Positions 22,312-33,299 of a stretch of 64,000 nt of DNA are shown here, piece after piece. The notes under the pieces are model-generated. The model saw only the letters and a list, made by a program, of their open reading frames with translations. It was not told the origin of the DNA and searched no databases. Every line of letters starts with the position of its first letter. The first letter of the stretch is position 1. The stretch is from Lycium barbarum (taxonomy: Eukaryota > Streptophyta > Magnoliopsida > Solanales > Solanaceae): the NCBI RefSeq assembly GCF_019175385.1, contig NC_083339.1:79380307-79444306 (forward strand), given 5' to 3'. The position numbers and the translations under genes are program-made.

Positions 22312-25128
22312 TGTCACGACCCAGCTAGGGGCCGTGACGGGTACCCGGGGCTGACCACCGAGCACCGCTCGTTCTACTACTCATCATACTCATTAAGCCT
22401 CCTTTTTCGTTCATAAACTCATAATCATAAGAAAAATCATTTTCATTAAAGAACATAAATACTTTTATATACATAAGCCCTTTGGCTATCAAAAGATAAT
22501 GTACACATACCTACATATATACAGTAGTGACCTTATGAGACCATATAACCCACACATACGTATCTACGAGCCTATACTAGAGTACTAGACATATGGACGG
22601 GACAAGACCCCGTCGTGCCCAAAATACTTATACATGTATATATACACAAAAGTATAAACCCGATTAGCACCTCCGGAATAATGGAGTGCTTCTGCAAATC
22701 TACTGATTGCTCCTAAAGGTCTGTGCCGTCTCCCTGTCTACCTGTGGGCATGAACACAGCGTCCAAAGAAAACGGACGTCAGTACGAATATTGTACTGAG
22801 TATGTAAGGCATGAATGAAACAAACATAATAGAGAAATCATAAGTCATGAGGTGAAGGCAAAACCTGCGCGACCTTTAAGGATGAATACATTTCATACAT
22901 ATATCACATATACATAATCGTCGTACATGAACCATCATAGCGTATACATCATCATGTCATATAATTCATCATCGTTGTACCGTAGCTTCTCATACACATA
23001 AAACATTATCTGTATTCGGCCACGTAGGGCTCGAAAAATATCCGTATTCGGCCACGTGGTGGCTCGACAGTATCCGTATTCGGCCACGTAGTGGCTCGAC
23101 AATATCACATACATATCTTCCGTATTCGGCCACGTAGTGGCTCGACCATATCACATGCATCATACAAGGATAAATATATCTTATCTTTATCATTGCCATC
23201 ACATACATCTCATAAGCTTATCGTAACCTTTCATTAATGCACACAGTTAAATTTAAAGACAATTTATGAAAATCACATCATATTCGTAGCACGAATTTCG
23301 TATAAATATTGTATGATAGTCTTTATAATCTTTGGGCTTAAGCTCATCATTTCCATTATCATTTCTATAGCGTATCTCTTACCTTTACCTCACATGAAAT
23401 CCTTTATGAACATAGACTCGTAGTTTCTCGAAACATTGGTCATAGGACATGCATTGAGGCTTATGAACAATCTATAACAATGTCGGGGTGACGTAAGGTC
23501 GAGAGCCCCCGCTTACATTATGGAGCATTCATAGGTATTCCGCCTCACCTTGAAGGAATTAGTATATTAGGTGAGTGTATACATCAAGCATTACCAATAG
23601 ATCGTAGTTAATGTATTTAGCTTTGTTTACACATTTTACCATGAACTCTAGAATCTTTAGTCTTAAGCTTATCATCTCCGTTATCGTGCTCATAACATGT
23701 CTCTTATTCTTATCTCACGTGGCTATCCATGAACATAGGCTCTTGGTTCCGGAATATAAGGAAGCCATGGAAATGTAGGGAAATAATAGCATATCATAGG
23801 ATTCATGCCTTGGAAAGAAAGGACTAGCCTTACTTACCTTTTCCTTTAGTTATTATACCGCTTGATCATTCCTCTTCAATATTCGCGCCTTTACCTTCAA
23901 GAGAATTCGCATCAACGTCAGTTAATCGACTATAAGAACACGTGACTATTTCTAGGGAAAATTGGGTAGCATTTCCTTCGTTTATACAACCCTTCCCATA
24001 TTCTATATCAGCTCTCAAATATTTATAACAACATTCTCAGTATGATAGACAACACTCATCATTCATTTACAATATCCGTATTTCATAATTTGTCTTCAAT
24101 TTCTCCATAATCATGGCCATGGTCCATTGTTGCATTTTTCTCGCATAGGACACTTATTCCATGTTCTAAATGTCATTCATAGCATTTTTATAATCACAAT
24201 TTATCAATGATCATGGCTCAATTTAACTATCATCCAACCATGACACTATTCACTCATTAATGACCCATTTCTTACATCCTTCTATAATCCAAGTGTTTCA
24301 ACTCTTCTATACTCTAAATAACATGTAAAATCCATAAAACGTACCTTAGATGTTGTAGGAACAAGCCTTGAGTGGTATTGTTCTTCTTGCACCCAAAACC
24401 TTAGTTTGCTTCTCTTGAAATCTCTTAACTTGGATGAACCTTAATGGGTCTCATACACTTGATTCACTTAGATTTTTGATATTGATCCTTGATTTCCTTT
24501 GTTTTCTTGTAAGTGAAGAATGGAGAGTGTTCTAGAGGTTTCTAGAGAGAAATGTCGTGGAGATGAAATGAATTTTATGAGCTTGGTTCCTTTTAATGAC
24601 TTAAAATCTGATCCGGAATGAACAGTAGCTGAAGTGTACAGTGGTCGTAAACCCAGTTTACGCTCCGTATTCCAGTTTACGGGCCATATTTAGTGGTCGT
24701 ATTTAAGAATATCAAAACCAGAAAGGTATGCTGAGGATCATGGTGATTTACGATCGCAGTTTACGGGCCGTATTTCAATTTACGATCCGTATTCCAAGTC
24801 GTATTTAACCATTTGAACATTTAGCAGAAAGTTGATGTTTTGTAAGTTGGAATACGACCTGGCAGTTTACGGGTCGTCTACCACTTTACGGTCCGTATTT
24901 CATTTTACGACCGACTGGCCAAAATGCAAATCTGCAACTTTTTTTTTTCACATTTCCAAAACCTATGATTAGTCATTGTCGAGCATAACCTATCTCTTAT
25001 TACACTTGCCTTTGAGATCTTACTTAGGGTCATCAAACGTCATTCCCTTCTTATTCAAACATCATATACCCGAAGTCTTCGTTAGTCTATTCGATGTACG
25101 TTCACGGGGAAATTTCCGAGATGTAACA
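22312..25128 (-). mobile_element. Solo LTR (chromovirus family) in Ogre gag
   Basis: 2817 bp, TGTTACATC...GTCGTGACA in minus-strand sense, with no second LTR or internal region. The flanks CATGT (22307-22311) and CAAGT (25129-25133) fit a 5-bp target duplication with one later mutation. The three-hairpin module is at 22741-22810, the palindrome cluster at about 24655-24900, and four GCCACTACGTGGC-type hairpin repeats at 23015-23150, shared with the solo LTR at 54829-58228. It formed by LTR-LTR recombination that removed the rest of the element. Confidence 0.88.
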
Positions 25129-25154
25129 CAAGTGGCCCAACACTCGTGTATTAT
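25129..25154 (+). pseudogene. gag: Remnant of Ogre gag between two insertions
   Basis: About 26 bp lie between the solo LTR and the next LTR, made of the two target duplications and 16 bp of original gag. Translating across the two insertion sites keeps one open frame into 42863, which confirms that both insertions interrupted the same gag. Confidence 0.8.
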
Positions 25155-27464
25155 TGTTACACCCCGTACCTCGAAGAAGCATTAGTTAAATTTGAATGTA
25201 AGTATGTCGAGCTATGGCTAGGTAAAATAACTTTGGATTGTGAGGAACGAAGCATTATTAAGTATATTGTTTAAGTAAAGGATGAGTTATGATCTTGTAA
25301 GTCGTAACCGAAAAGGACAACCTTGGAACCAAAGTACATGACCATTATCAAGTATGATTAATGATAAATATCATGTATGGAGAGTTTCGGAAGATTCCGG
25401 GAACAATAAAATAGAAGAAAATAAGTTTGACGAAAATTTGGAAAAGGTTGGCAAGATTTTGGGCAAATTTTTACTCAACTTTGGAGGGGTATATCTCCTA
25501 GTATATTAGGAGTTTTAAGGTGTTTCAAAATCTTAAAATGAAGTTCGGCAAGTCTAGTTTCCAACGCAATAAACCGCTCGTCGATACGACATTGGAGTAG
25601 AAAATTATGGACGTTACAAGTTAAGCTGACAGAGCAGAAACGAGTGATACAGTAACTGCTACAGTACTGTCTTGCTACAGTACTGCTACAGTGACCCCCG
25701 AATTTAGAACCTTATAAAAGGGGCAAAACCCCATTGTTTTCACCAAAAATCAGATTTTAGAGCTCAACAACATATAGGGTCATTTTGGTCATAAAGAGTT
25801 GAGAGAATTAAGTGATTTTAGCCAATCAAGGTTCAGGTAGTGCATAGTTGTGACTATAGCATCATTTTGCAGTGGAATTTGGCATGGATTCAAGGTGAAC
25901 ATCGGAGATATCGTCGTTTTAATAAGAATAAGGTATGACTATTTCCTTATTATCGTTGTTTTAGGTTTATTTTCGAAGGTAGAACGATTAAATGAGCGTA
26001 TAGTTAATTTGTCGGTGGAGAAATCGGATAAAAATCCTATGAGATGTCTTGTGGAGTATTTTGATATTGATGATGATATGGTTGATGCTGGTATTTTTGT
26101 TGTTGATGTTGGTTGTTGAATTGAGATTTCGGGCTAGGCATATAAATAGGGGACATGCTGCCCGATTTTCGGTAGGATATAGAGTAATTTAAATTGAAAG
26201 CTTAGTACATGTATGCAACGATGAGTCTAATGGTAGTGTGAATTCTCTCAAATGTAGATTTATGAGCTCGGACAGATAAGCGTAGGTAGTAGGAGGCCAA
26301 ACAGGTATGTCAAGGATAATCCCTTTCTTTCAAAGGCATCATTCTTATGTTATGATCCCATAAATATTTTCATAACCACCTTGTTTCCAAAAGCTAGAAG
26401 TTCATGAATCTTAAAGCTTCTTGTGATGTTAAAGATGAGAATGTTTCTATGATGATTACGATGATGATGATGATTTTATGTTTAAACGTCTCAAGTTATG
26501 ATTTTAATGATGATATGAGAATGTTGAGTTATTTCATGATTTCTCAATCTTAGTCATTGTTGTTGGTCTCATCTCATGTTATTCGTTCCTTCGAGGTGGG
26601 ATATAGTGATGATGAATAATCCATAATATGAATCGGAGGTTACCAACCCTACGTCACTCTGATAGAGTAGTAACATTTAATTGGGCTCTCATGCATGTTA
26701 TATGTATTTATATATGAGTAATTTAGATACTTACCGCGCCTTAATGCCCAGACAAGATACTATTTATATTTCACCTCGCCTTAATGGCCGAACAAGATAC
26801 TATTTATATTTCACCGCGCCTTAATGGCCGGACAAGACAATATATATGTTCCACCGTGCCTTAACGGCTGGACAAGATGCTATATATGTATATATGGATT
26901 TTTTTTTAAAAAAAGCTAAGCATGTACGACATCCGCCTTAAAAAGGCATTCAAAGTAACAAGCTGATCTCTTTTATATTACGTTATCTTCATACTTTCAT
27001 TATGTTGTTATTCATGCCTTACATACTCAGTACATTGCTCGTACTGACGTCCTTTCTTGTGGACGCTGCGTTCATGCCCGCAGGTAGACAAGTTGACGGA
27101 TTTGACCCATAGGTGATTTATCAGCGGATTCTCAGGAGCACTCCACTTACTTCGGTGCTGCAGTCTATGGGTATTAGTCCTTATGGTCACTTGTATTCTA
27201 TGTAGAGGCTTGTAGACATGTGTGTACAGTAGACGTTTCATAACCTTATCAGTTCATATCGTTGGATAATATTTTAGTAGCCTTGTCGGCTGTTGATGAT
27301 GGACATAATTATTGTCGTTATGTTGTGATATATGTCCTTACAGATCATAATATCCATGAGTTATCTTTATGGTCCACCCAAAAATGATTATAAGATGTAT
27401 GTTTAGAGGTGCTCGGTGTGTTAGCTCCGGGTGGTCGTCATGGCCCTCTGGTTGGGTCGTGACA
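25155..27464 (+). repeat. 5' LTR of element C
   Basis: 2310 bp, TGTTACACC to GTGACA. Four 40-bp tandem units (CCGCGCCTTAATGGCCGGAC core) lie at 26731-26890, and repeated CTACAGTA/GTACTG words near 25655-25690. The three-hairpin module is at 27018-27083. The frame at 25850-26119 is not conserved and is unlikely to be coding. Confidence 0.9.
26731..26890 (+). repeat. 40-bp tandem repeat, four copies, in LTR C
   Basis: Cores at 26734, 26774, 26814 and 26854 give an exact 40-bp period. The 3' LTR keeps three copies with cores at 42161, 42201 and 42241. Confidence 0.85.
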
Positions 27465-27468
27465 AAAG

Positions 27469-27480
27469 TGGTATTAGAGC
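27469..27480 (+). other. Primer binding site of element C, one mismatch
   Basis: TGGTATTAGAGC lies 4 nt after the LTR and differs from the initiator tRNA-Met site by one C-to-T change. Confidence 0.88.
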
Positions 27481-27522
27481 AGTTCGTCCTAGGGTATGTC
27501 TACGAACCGTGTCCAATAGAGT

Positions 27523-27562
27523 CCTGTTTATGGGTGTGAAGCGCGCCACACTTATAAACAGG
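27523..27562 (+). other. Leader hairpin, candidate RNA dimerisation signal (element C)
   Basis: Arms CCTGTTTATGGGTGTG and CACACTTATAAACAGG form 16 pairs including two G-U. The loop is AAGCGCGC. The second pair is C-G here but T-A in the other elements, a compensatory change. Confidence 0.68.
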
Positions 27563-27671
27563 AGGCTACAGGGCATTTAGGAATCATTGACCTTTCCTTC
27601 TATCTTAGATTGTGCGATAGAGCTATGTTATCAGGACCCCTTTTTCCTAACTGTGCATTATGATTTTACTT

Positions 27672-28382
27672 ATGCCTATGAAAAAGAAAGCTATAGCGGC
27701 TCAGAAGGGGAAAACGGTGGCCAAAAGAAGAACTAAGTGGGGGACACCAGCAGAAGTAGAAGAGGGTGAGTTTCACAACGATGTCCCATCTCATACCTCT
27801 CCCACCTTACCCATTTTAGAGGAGCAAGAAGGGGCCTCAGGTCCAGCTCTAATACCCTGAGTTCCCTCATCTGATGCCTCGGGCCAGGAGATAAAACATA
27901 CCATTCTTTTGCTGACTCAGTTAGTTTCCGCTCAGGCCCAGCGGCAAAGTACGGGACATGGTGACAGAGCTGTTAGTGCTAGAGCCCGCGATTTAATTAG
28001 TTTAGGACCTCCAGAGTTCTTTAGGTCGAAACCGAATAAGGACCCGCAGAGCTTTATAGATGAGATGTCGAGAACGTTACGACTAATGCATGCTTCTGAT
28101 ACTGAGTCAGTAGAATTGGCTTCTTATAGATTACGGGATGTTGCGGTACATTGGTATGCAGTTTGAATGTCTTCTAGAGGAGTCAATGCTCCTCCACCGG
28201 TATGGTAAGAGTTTGTGGATGCTTTTCTCCGACATTACTTGCCGCCAGAGGTTCGATGAGCTAGAGCTGACGAGTTTTTGAATTTTAGATAAGGGAACAT
28301 GAGTGCTCGAGAGTATAGTCTTCGCTTTAATTCCTTGGCAAGGTATGGCCCAGTTATGGTAGCTGATATGGGAGACCGTGTA
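27672..28382 (+). pseudogene. gag: Element C gag, 5' part, with several stops
   Basis: Starts ATG-CCT-ATG-AAA and follows the same gag layout as element 1: basic start, Glu-rich linker, SARARDLISLGPPEFF, KDPQSFIDEMSRTLR, VELASYRLRD, WY and LRHYLPPEV. In-frame stops at about 27859, 28163, 28207, 28256 and 28288 fit single transitions (for example TGG to TGA or CAA to TAA). The frame is cut at 28382 by the nested element, with GTGTA duplicated, and continues at 38899. Confidence 0.85.
28378..28382. other. Target site duplication GTGTA, left copy
   Basis: GTGTA at 28378-28382 and 38899-38903 brackets the nested element, and the gag frame of element C reads through when one copy is removed. Confidence 0.95.
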
Positions 28383-31062
28383 TGATACACCTCGGAAATT
28401 TCCCCGTGAACGTACCACGAATAGACTAACGGAGAATACGGGTATATGATCTTTTAAGGAGAGGGAACGACGTTTGACGACCTTAAGTAAGATTTCAAAG
28501 GCAATGGGAACAAGAAGTAGGTTATGCTCCACAATGACTAAATTATAGGTTTTGAAGACTTGAAAGTCGCAGATTTGCACTTTGTCCCAGTCAACCGTAA
28601 GGTGAAATACGGACCGTAAAGTGGTATACGGCCCGTAAACCACCATATCGTATTTTAACTCACAAAACTTCAACTTTCTGTCAAATGTTTAAATGGTTAA
28701 ATACGACTTGGAATACTGACCGTAAATTGAAATACGGCCCGTAAACTACGATCGTAAATCACCATAATCCCCAGCATACCTTTCTGGTTTTGATATGCTT
28801 AAATACGACCACGATATACGGCCCGTAAACTAGAATACGGACCGTAAACTGGGTTTACAACCACTGTGCACTTCAGTCACTGTTCATTCCGGATTAGATT
28901 TTAAGTCATTAAAAGGAGACCTAAGCTCATTCAATTGATTTCATTTCCAAAATATTTCTCTCTAGAAACCTCTAGAATGCTCTTTACCCTTCATCACAAG
29001 AAAACCAAAGGAAATCCATGATCAATAACACCAAATCCATGAAATAAAGTGTATGAAACCTAGCTAAAATTTATCTCTCTCAAGAAAACCCAAAGGAAGT
29101 GAAGTAGGGTTTTGGTGCTAGAGGAGAAATTCCACTCAAGACTTGTTCAACCATCATCTAAGGTAAGTTTCATAACTAAACCATGGTGTTTAGGGTATTG
29201 GAAGGTTAAGATACTTGAATTGTAGAAAGACATAGGAAATGGGTCATTAATGAGTGAATAGTGCCATATTTGGATGGTAGTTGGATTGAATCATAAATGT
29301 TGGTGTGTTGTGATTATGAATACGTCATAAATAACATTTAGACCATGAAATAAGTGTGATACATGAGGAAACGCGATAGTAAGCTATAACCATAAATGTG
29401 GAGACATTGAAGAGAAATGGTGGATTGTGGTCAATGTATATAAATGATGATTGTTGATTGCAATATCGTGAATGTTGTTGTGAGTGTTGGGAGTTGATAT
29501 AGAATATGGGGAAAGCAGTATAAACGAAGGAAGTGCTGCTCAATTTTCCCTAGCTTTAGAAAGCCCATTCTTATAATTGCTTAGCTAATGACAATATAAA
29601 TTCTCTTGAAGGTAGAACGTCTGCATTAAAGGAGAACATGCAAGCGATAGTTTAGTTAAACATCAAAGGTATGTAAGGCTTATCCCTTCCTTCAAAGGCA
29701 TGAATCTTTCAAACTTCCCATGATCCTCCCATGTGATGGAACTTATGAGTCCTTAAATATACTAAATTACATACGAGCATGATAATGATGATAATGAGTT
29801 CAAGTATAGAGATTCGATAGTTCATGATATGATGATCCCATAACGCTGATGATGTCCTGATTGTTAACACTCATCTTATGCACTATTTCCTTCGAGGTGA
29901 GGCAAGATACTCCTAAATGCTCATAATATAATCGGGGGTTTACGACCTTACATCACCCCGACATAGCTATGGTTGTCTTCAAAGTCTAATGTATGCTCTA
30001 ATGCCAAATGTGAAATGATGTAAAGTCATGGTATGTTATAAGATGATCAATAATGCTAGATTATAATATGCCGATGTTATGTAATGAATATGTCAAGCTA
30101 TGATAAGATTGTGATACGTTCATGAGATGTGTATTAGTGATGGGTAATGATTGATTTTGTGATGATGAGATTCCACCGTGCCTAGCTGGCCGGGCATGTC
30201 ACCGCTAAGATGGTCTGCACATGGTTCCACCGTGCCTAGATGGCCGGGCATGTCACCGCTAAGGCGGGTTGCGATGTTACACCGAGCTTAGAGGGGCCGG
30301 GCACGATCACCACTAGTGGGCGGCATATAATGGTTACCCGGACGTGGGATAACGATGAGATATGTGATGTGATGTGACGAGATATGTGATGTGATGTGAC
30401 GAGATATGTGATGTGTTGTGACGAGATATGCGATGTGACGAGATATGTGATGTGATGACATATGTGCCATGATTATGTAAAATATGATATATGTACGAAA
30501 TGTAATTGCTTATGACACTCTTGCAGGTTGTATCTTTCTCTTATGGCTCATGATCCTCCTATTATATTTATTTCATTCTTGCTTTACATACTCATTACAA
30601 TATTCGTACTGACGTCCGTTTACTTTGGACGCTGTGTTCATGCCCACAGGTAGACAGGGAGGCAAGCTTGAGCCAGACTCGTACGAGCTGTTAGCTGATT
30701 GAAAGCACTCCTTTGTTCCGGAGGTGCTTGATTAATATTTTATGTATATTTGTATATGTTGGGCTCGACGGGGTCCTGTCCCGTCTATGCGTTTTGTACT
30801 TCAGTAGAGGCTCGTAGATACACAGTGTGGGTTATGTGGTCAGATAAAGCCACTATGGTATAATTGTATATATGTCATTTTGATAGCCTAAAGAGCTTAT
30901 GTATATGAAATTATTTATGTTTACAAATGAAACATGACTTTCTTATGATCTGAGTATAAAAATCGATAAAAGAATAGTTAATGAGCAGGATGAGTAGTAG
31001 AACGAGCGGTGCTCGGTGGTTAGCCCCGGGTACTCGTCGCGGCCCCTAGCTGGGTCATGACA
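28383..31062 (+). repeat. 5' LTR of nested chromovirus
   Basis: 2680 bp, starting TGATACACC (the 3' LTR has TGTTACACC) and ending CATGACA. TACGGnCCGTA palindromes lie at 28608-28845, three ~54-bp GC-rich units at 30172-30335, 22-bp GATATGTGATGTGATGTGAC units at 30355-30460, and the three-hairpin module at 30582-30650. Confidence 0.93.
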
Positions 31063-31066
31063 AAAG

Positions 31067-31078
31067 TGGTATCAGAGT
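31067..31078 (+). other. Primer binding site of nested chromovirus, one mismatch
   Basis: TGGTATCAGAGT follows the LTR by 4 nt. The last base is T rather than C. Confidence 0.88.
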
Positions 31079-31121
31079 AGTTCAGTCCTAGGAAGTGTCT
31101 ACGAGTCGTGTCTAGTAGAGT

Positions 31122-31162
31122 CTTGTTTATGGTGTGTGTTGTGCGCCACATCCATAAACAAG
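31122..31162 (+). other. Leader hairpin, candidate RNA dimerisation signal (nested chromovirus)
   Basis: Arms CTTGTTTATGGTGTGTG and CACATCCATAAACAAG pair along 16 positions with one bulged T. The loop TTGTGCGC contains GTGCGC, which is self-complementary if two G-U pairs are allowed. The TATGG/CCATA pairs replace the G-U pairs of elements 1 and C. Confidence 0.65.
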
Positions 31163-31269
31163 AGGCTACGGGGCATTTAGGAAAAATGAACATCTTTCTT
31201 CTCATGAGATCGTGCGATAGAGTCGTGTATAAGATTTAATCCTCCCGAATAGTGTGTTATGATTTCAGA

Positions 31270-31620
31270 ATGCCGCCAAAGGGAAAGGCTACAGCTGCCC
31301 AAAAGGGCAAGACTACGGTAAAGAGACGGGTAGAAAGAGAGCCTCCGATGGATATAGAAGAAGGCGAATCACATAATGAGGCCTTGTCTAATACCTTTTC
31401 TACCCCGCCTAATGTGGGAGAACAAGGAGGAGCCCCAGCTCCAATTCCTCCACCGGTTGCTTCAGGTCAACAAATGACCGAGGCCATACATCTATTGACA
31501 CAGTTGGTCACCGCTCAGGCACAACGACAAAATGCGGGCCCAAGCGATCGGGCAGTAAGCACCAAAGCCCGTTATTTTATGAGTCTAAATCCTCCGGAAT
31601 GTGGCAGTTTTATGGTATAA
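31270..31620 (+). pseudogene. gag: Nested chromovirus gag, amino-terminal part
   Basis: ATG at 31270 (ATGCCGCCAAAG), chosen because it aligns with the starts in the related copies and directly follows the leader. It encodes KATAAQKGK, a Glu-rich linker, a Pro-rich stretch, AIHLLTQLVTAQAQRQ and MSLNPPE. It then runs into a misplaced 22-nt piece (31599-31620) that matches 31729-31750 with one difference, ending in an in-frame TAA at 31618. This piece replaces the expected FFGSKP-like segment. Confidence 0.88.
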
Positions 31621-31907
31621 CAACGGATGAAGACCCACAAAGTTTCATAGATGAGATGTTGAGGACATTGAAGATTGTCCATGCCTCCGAAACTGAATCC
31701 GTGGAGTTGGCATCTTATATACTCCGGGATGTGTCAGTTTTATGGTATAAAAACTGGGTATTATCAAGAGGAGAGAATGCGGCTCCTCCGGTTTGGCAAG
31801 AATTCGTGGATGTATTTATTCGTCACTATTTGCTACCCAAGGTCCGCCGAGCTAGTGCGGATAGATTTCTACATCTGAGGCAAGGATATGAGTGCCCGGG
31901 AGTATAG
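31599..31907 (+). pseudogene. gag: Nested chromovirus gag, central part in shifted frame
   Basis: Continues gag as DEDPQSFIDEMLRTLK, VELASYILRD, LWYKNW and WQEFVDVFIRHYLLPKV to LRQG, in a frame different from the amino-terminal part because of the local duplication at 31599. It ends when two bases missing near 31888 shift the frame again. Confidence 0.88.
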
Positions 31908-32964
31908 CATGCAATTTAATTCCTTGGTGAGATATTCCCTGACTATGGTGGCCGACATGGGAGATCGTGTACATAGATTTGTGAGTGGCTTGGGGCCACA
32001 TTTGTTCAAGGACTGCTTGACGGCCTCTTTGCAAGAAGGGATGGATATTTCCCGAATACAAGCCCATGCCCAGAACTTAGTGGGACGACAACAACGACAA
32101 AGGGGTGATCGCGACAGTGATAGAAGACAAAGCAAAAGGGCTAGATCTATGGGCACATGCAGTTATTATAGAGGGGGATTGAGGCAGACCTATTCCCGAA
32201 TTTCAGGTCAGTTAGTGACTAGTGCGCCTCCAGGATTCGCGGGTAGGGGATTTGATCGCTCTTTTCCTTCAGGACAGGGTCAGAGTTCGAGAGCTTCGGG
32301 TTCTCAATTTGGGGGTAATTATAGTCAGAGGAGACCACCAGTTCCACGATGTAGCCGGTGCCGGAAGTTACACTCAGGGCCATGTCGTCAGGACACAGAT
32401 GCTTGTTATGTTTGTGGACATACTGGGCATTTGATGCGATATTGTCCCTCGCGGTATAGTAGAGGTGGAATTCAGCCCACAGGATCAGCAGCTGGTTCTT
32501 CATCAGTATGCCCGGTAGGGCAGACTCCCCAGATGTCAGCAGGACGAGGTAGAGGCAGAGGGGCAGCATCTACTTCAGGTGCCACTCAGCTCTGTGTTTA
32601 TGCTTTAGCTGGACAACAGGATCTAGAGTCCTCTCCGAATATGGTTACAGGTATATTGTCTATATTCTCCCGTGATGTGTATTCATTGATAGATTCGGGT
32701 TCTACATTCTCTTATATTACTCCATATGCTGTTGGTTGTATTGGGGTGAAACTTGAGCCGATCAAACCTTTTGAGGTGTCTACTCCGGTTGGTGATCCCG
32801 TGATAGCAAGACAACTGTACAAAAATTGTGTAGTTGTGATATGTGATCGCCAGACCATGGCTGATTTGATTGAGTTTGAAATGTTAGATTTTGATGTAAT
32901 TATGGGTATGGATTTGTTGGCATCGTGTTATGCTAATGTTGATTGCCAATTGAAAGTGGTTTGA
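31888..32964 (+). pseudogene. gag-pro: Nested chromovirus gag carboxyl part, zinc knuckle and protease
   Basis: The 358-codon frame holds MSAREYSMQFN, MVADMGDRVHRFVSGLGPHL, an Arg-rich linker, and the zinc knuckle CYVCGHTGHLMRYC at about residues 173-186, then a Gly/Ser-rich linker and the protease. The protease active site is YSLIDSGST at about residue 260, an intact Asp-Ser-Gly, followed by the VIMGMD flap-side motif. The frame stops at 32962 in a TGA that fits a CGA-to-TGA transition, and the same frame continues as pol. Confidence 0.92.
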
Positions 32965-33299
32965 TTTCGATTTCCGGGAGAGCCCGTGCTTGAATGGCAA
33001 GGTAATACAGCATCTCCAAAGGGAAGGTTTATTTCCTACCTTAAGGCAAGGAAGATGATAGCCAATGGTTATATTTATCATTTAGTTCGGGTTCATGACA
33101 CCGAGTCAAAGCCGCCAACTTTCCAATTAGTTCTGGTCGTGAACGAATTCCCAGATGTGTTTCCGGACGAACTTCTAGGTATTCCTCCGGAAAGAGAGAT
33201 TGACTTCGCCATTGATGTGTTGCCGGACACTAAGCCTATTTCTATTCCTCCTTATCGAATGGCTCCGGCAGAGTTGAAGAAGTTAAAGGCACAGTAGAA
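32965..33299 (+). pseudogene. pol: Protease-RT linker of nested chromovirus
   Basis: An open stretch in the same frame as the preceding protease, from [11 protein letters not shown] through [22 protein letters not shown] and [15 protein letters not shown]. It is bounded by the TGA at 32962 and a TAG at 33297, where the other family copies have a sense codon. Confidence 0.88.

Noticed and set aside
23010..23160. Imperfect repeats as a possible terminator cluster.
   Set aside because: They match the tandem hairpins of the related LTR at 57405 and are better explained as an LTR array. Bacterial-type terminators do not apply.
25850..26119. 89-codon frame near the 5' LTR of element C.
   Set aside because: The truncated 3' LTR copy has changes and a different start, and the protein resembles nothing known.
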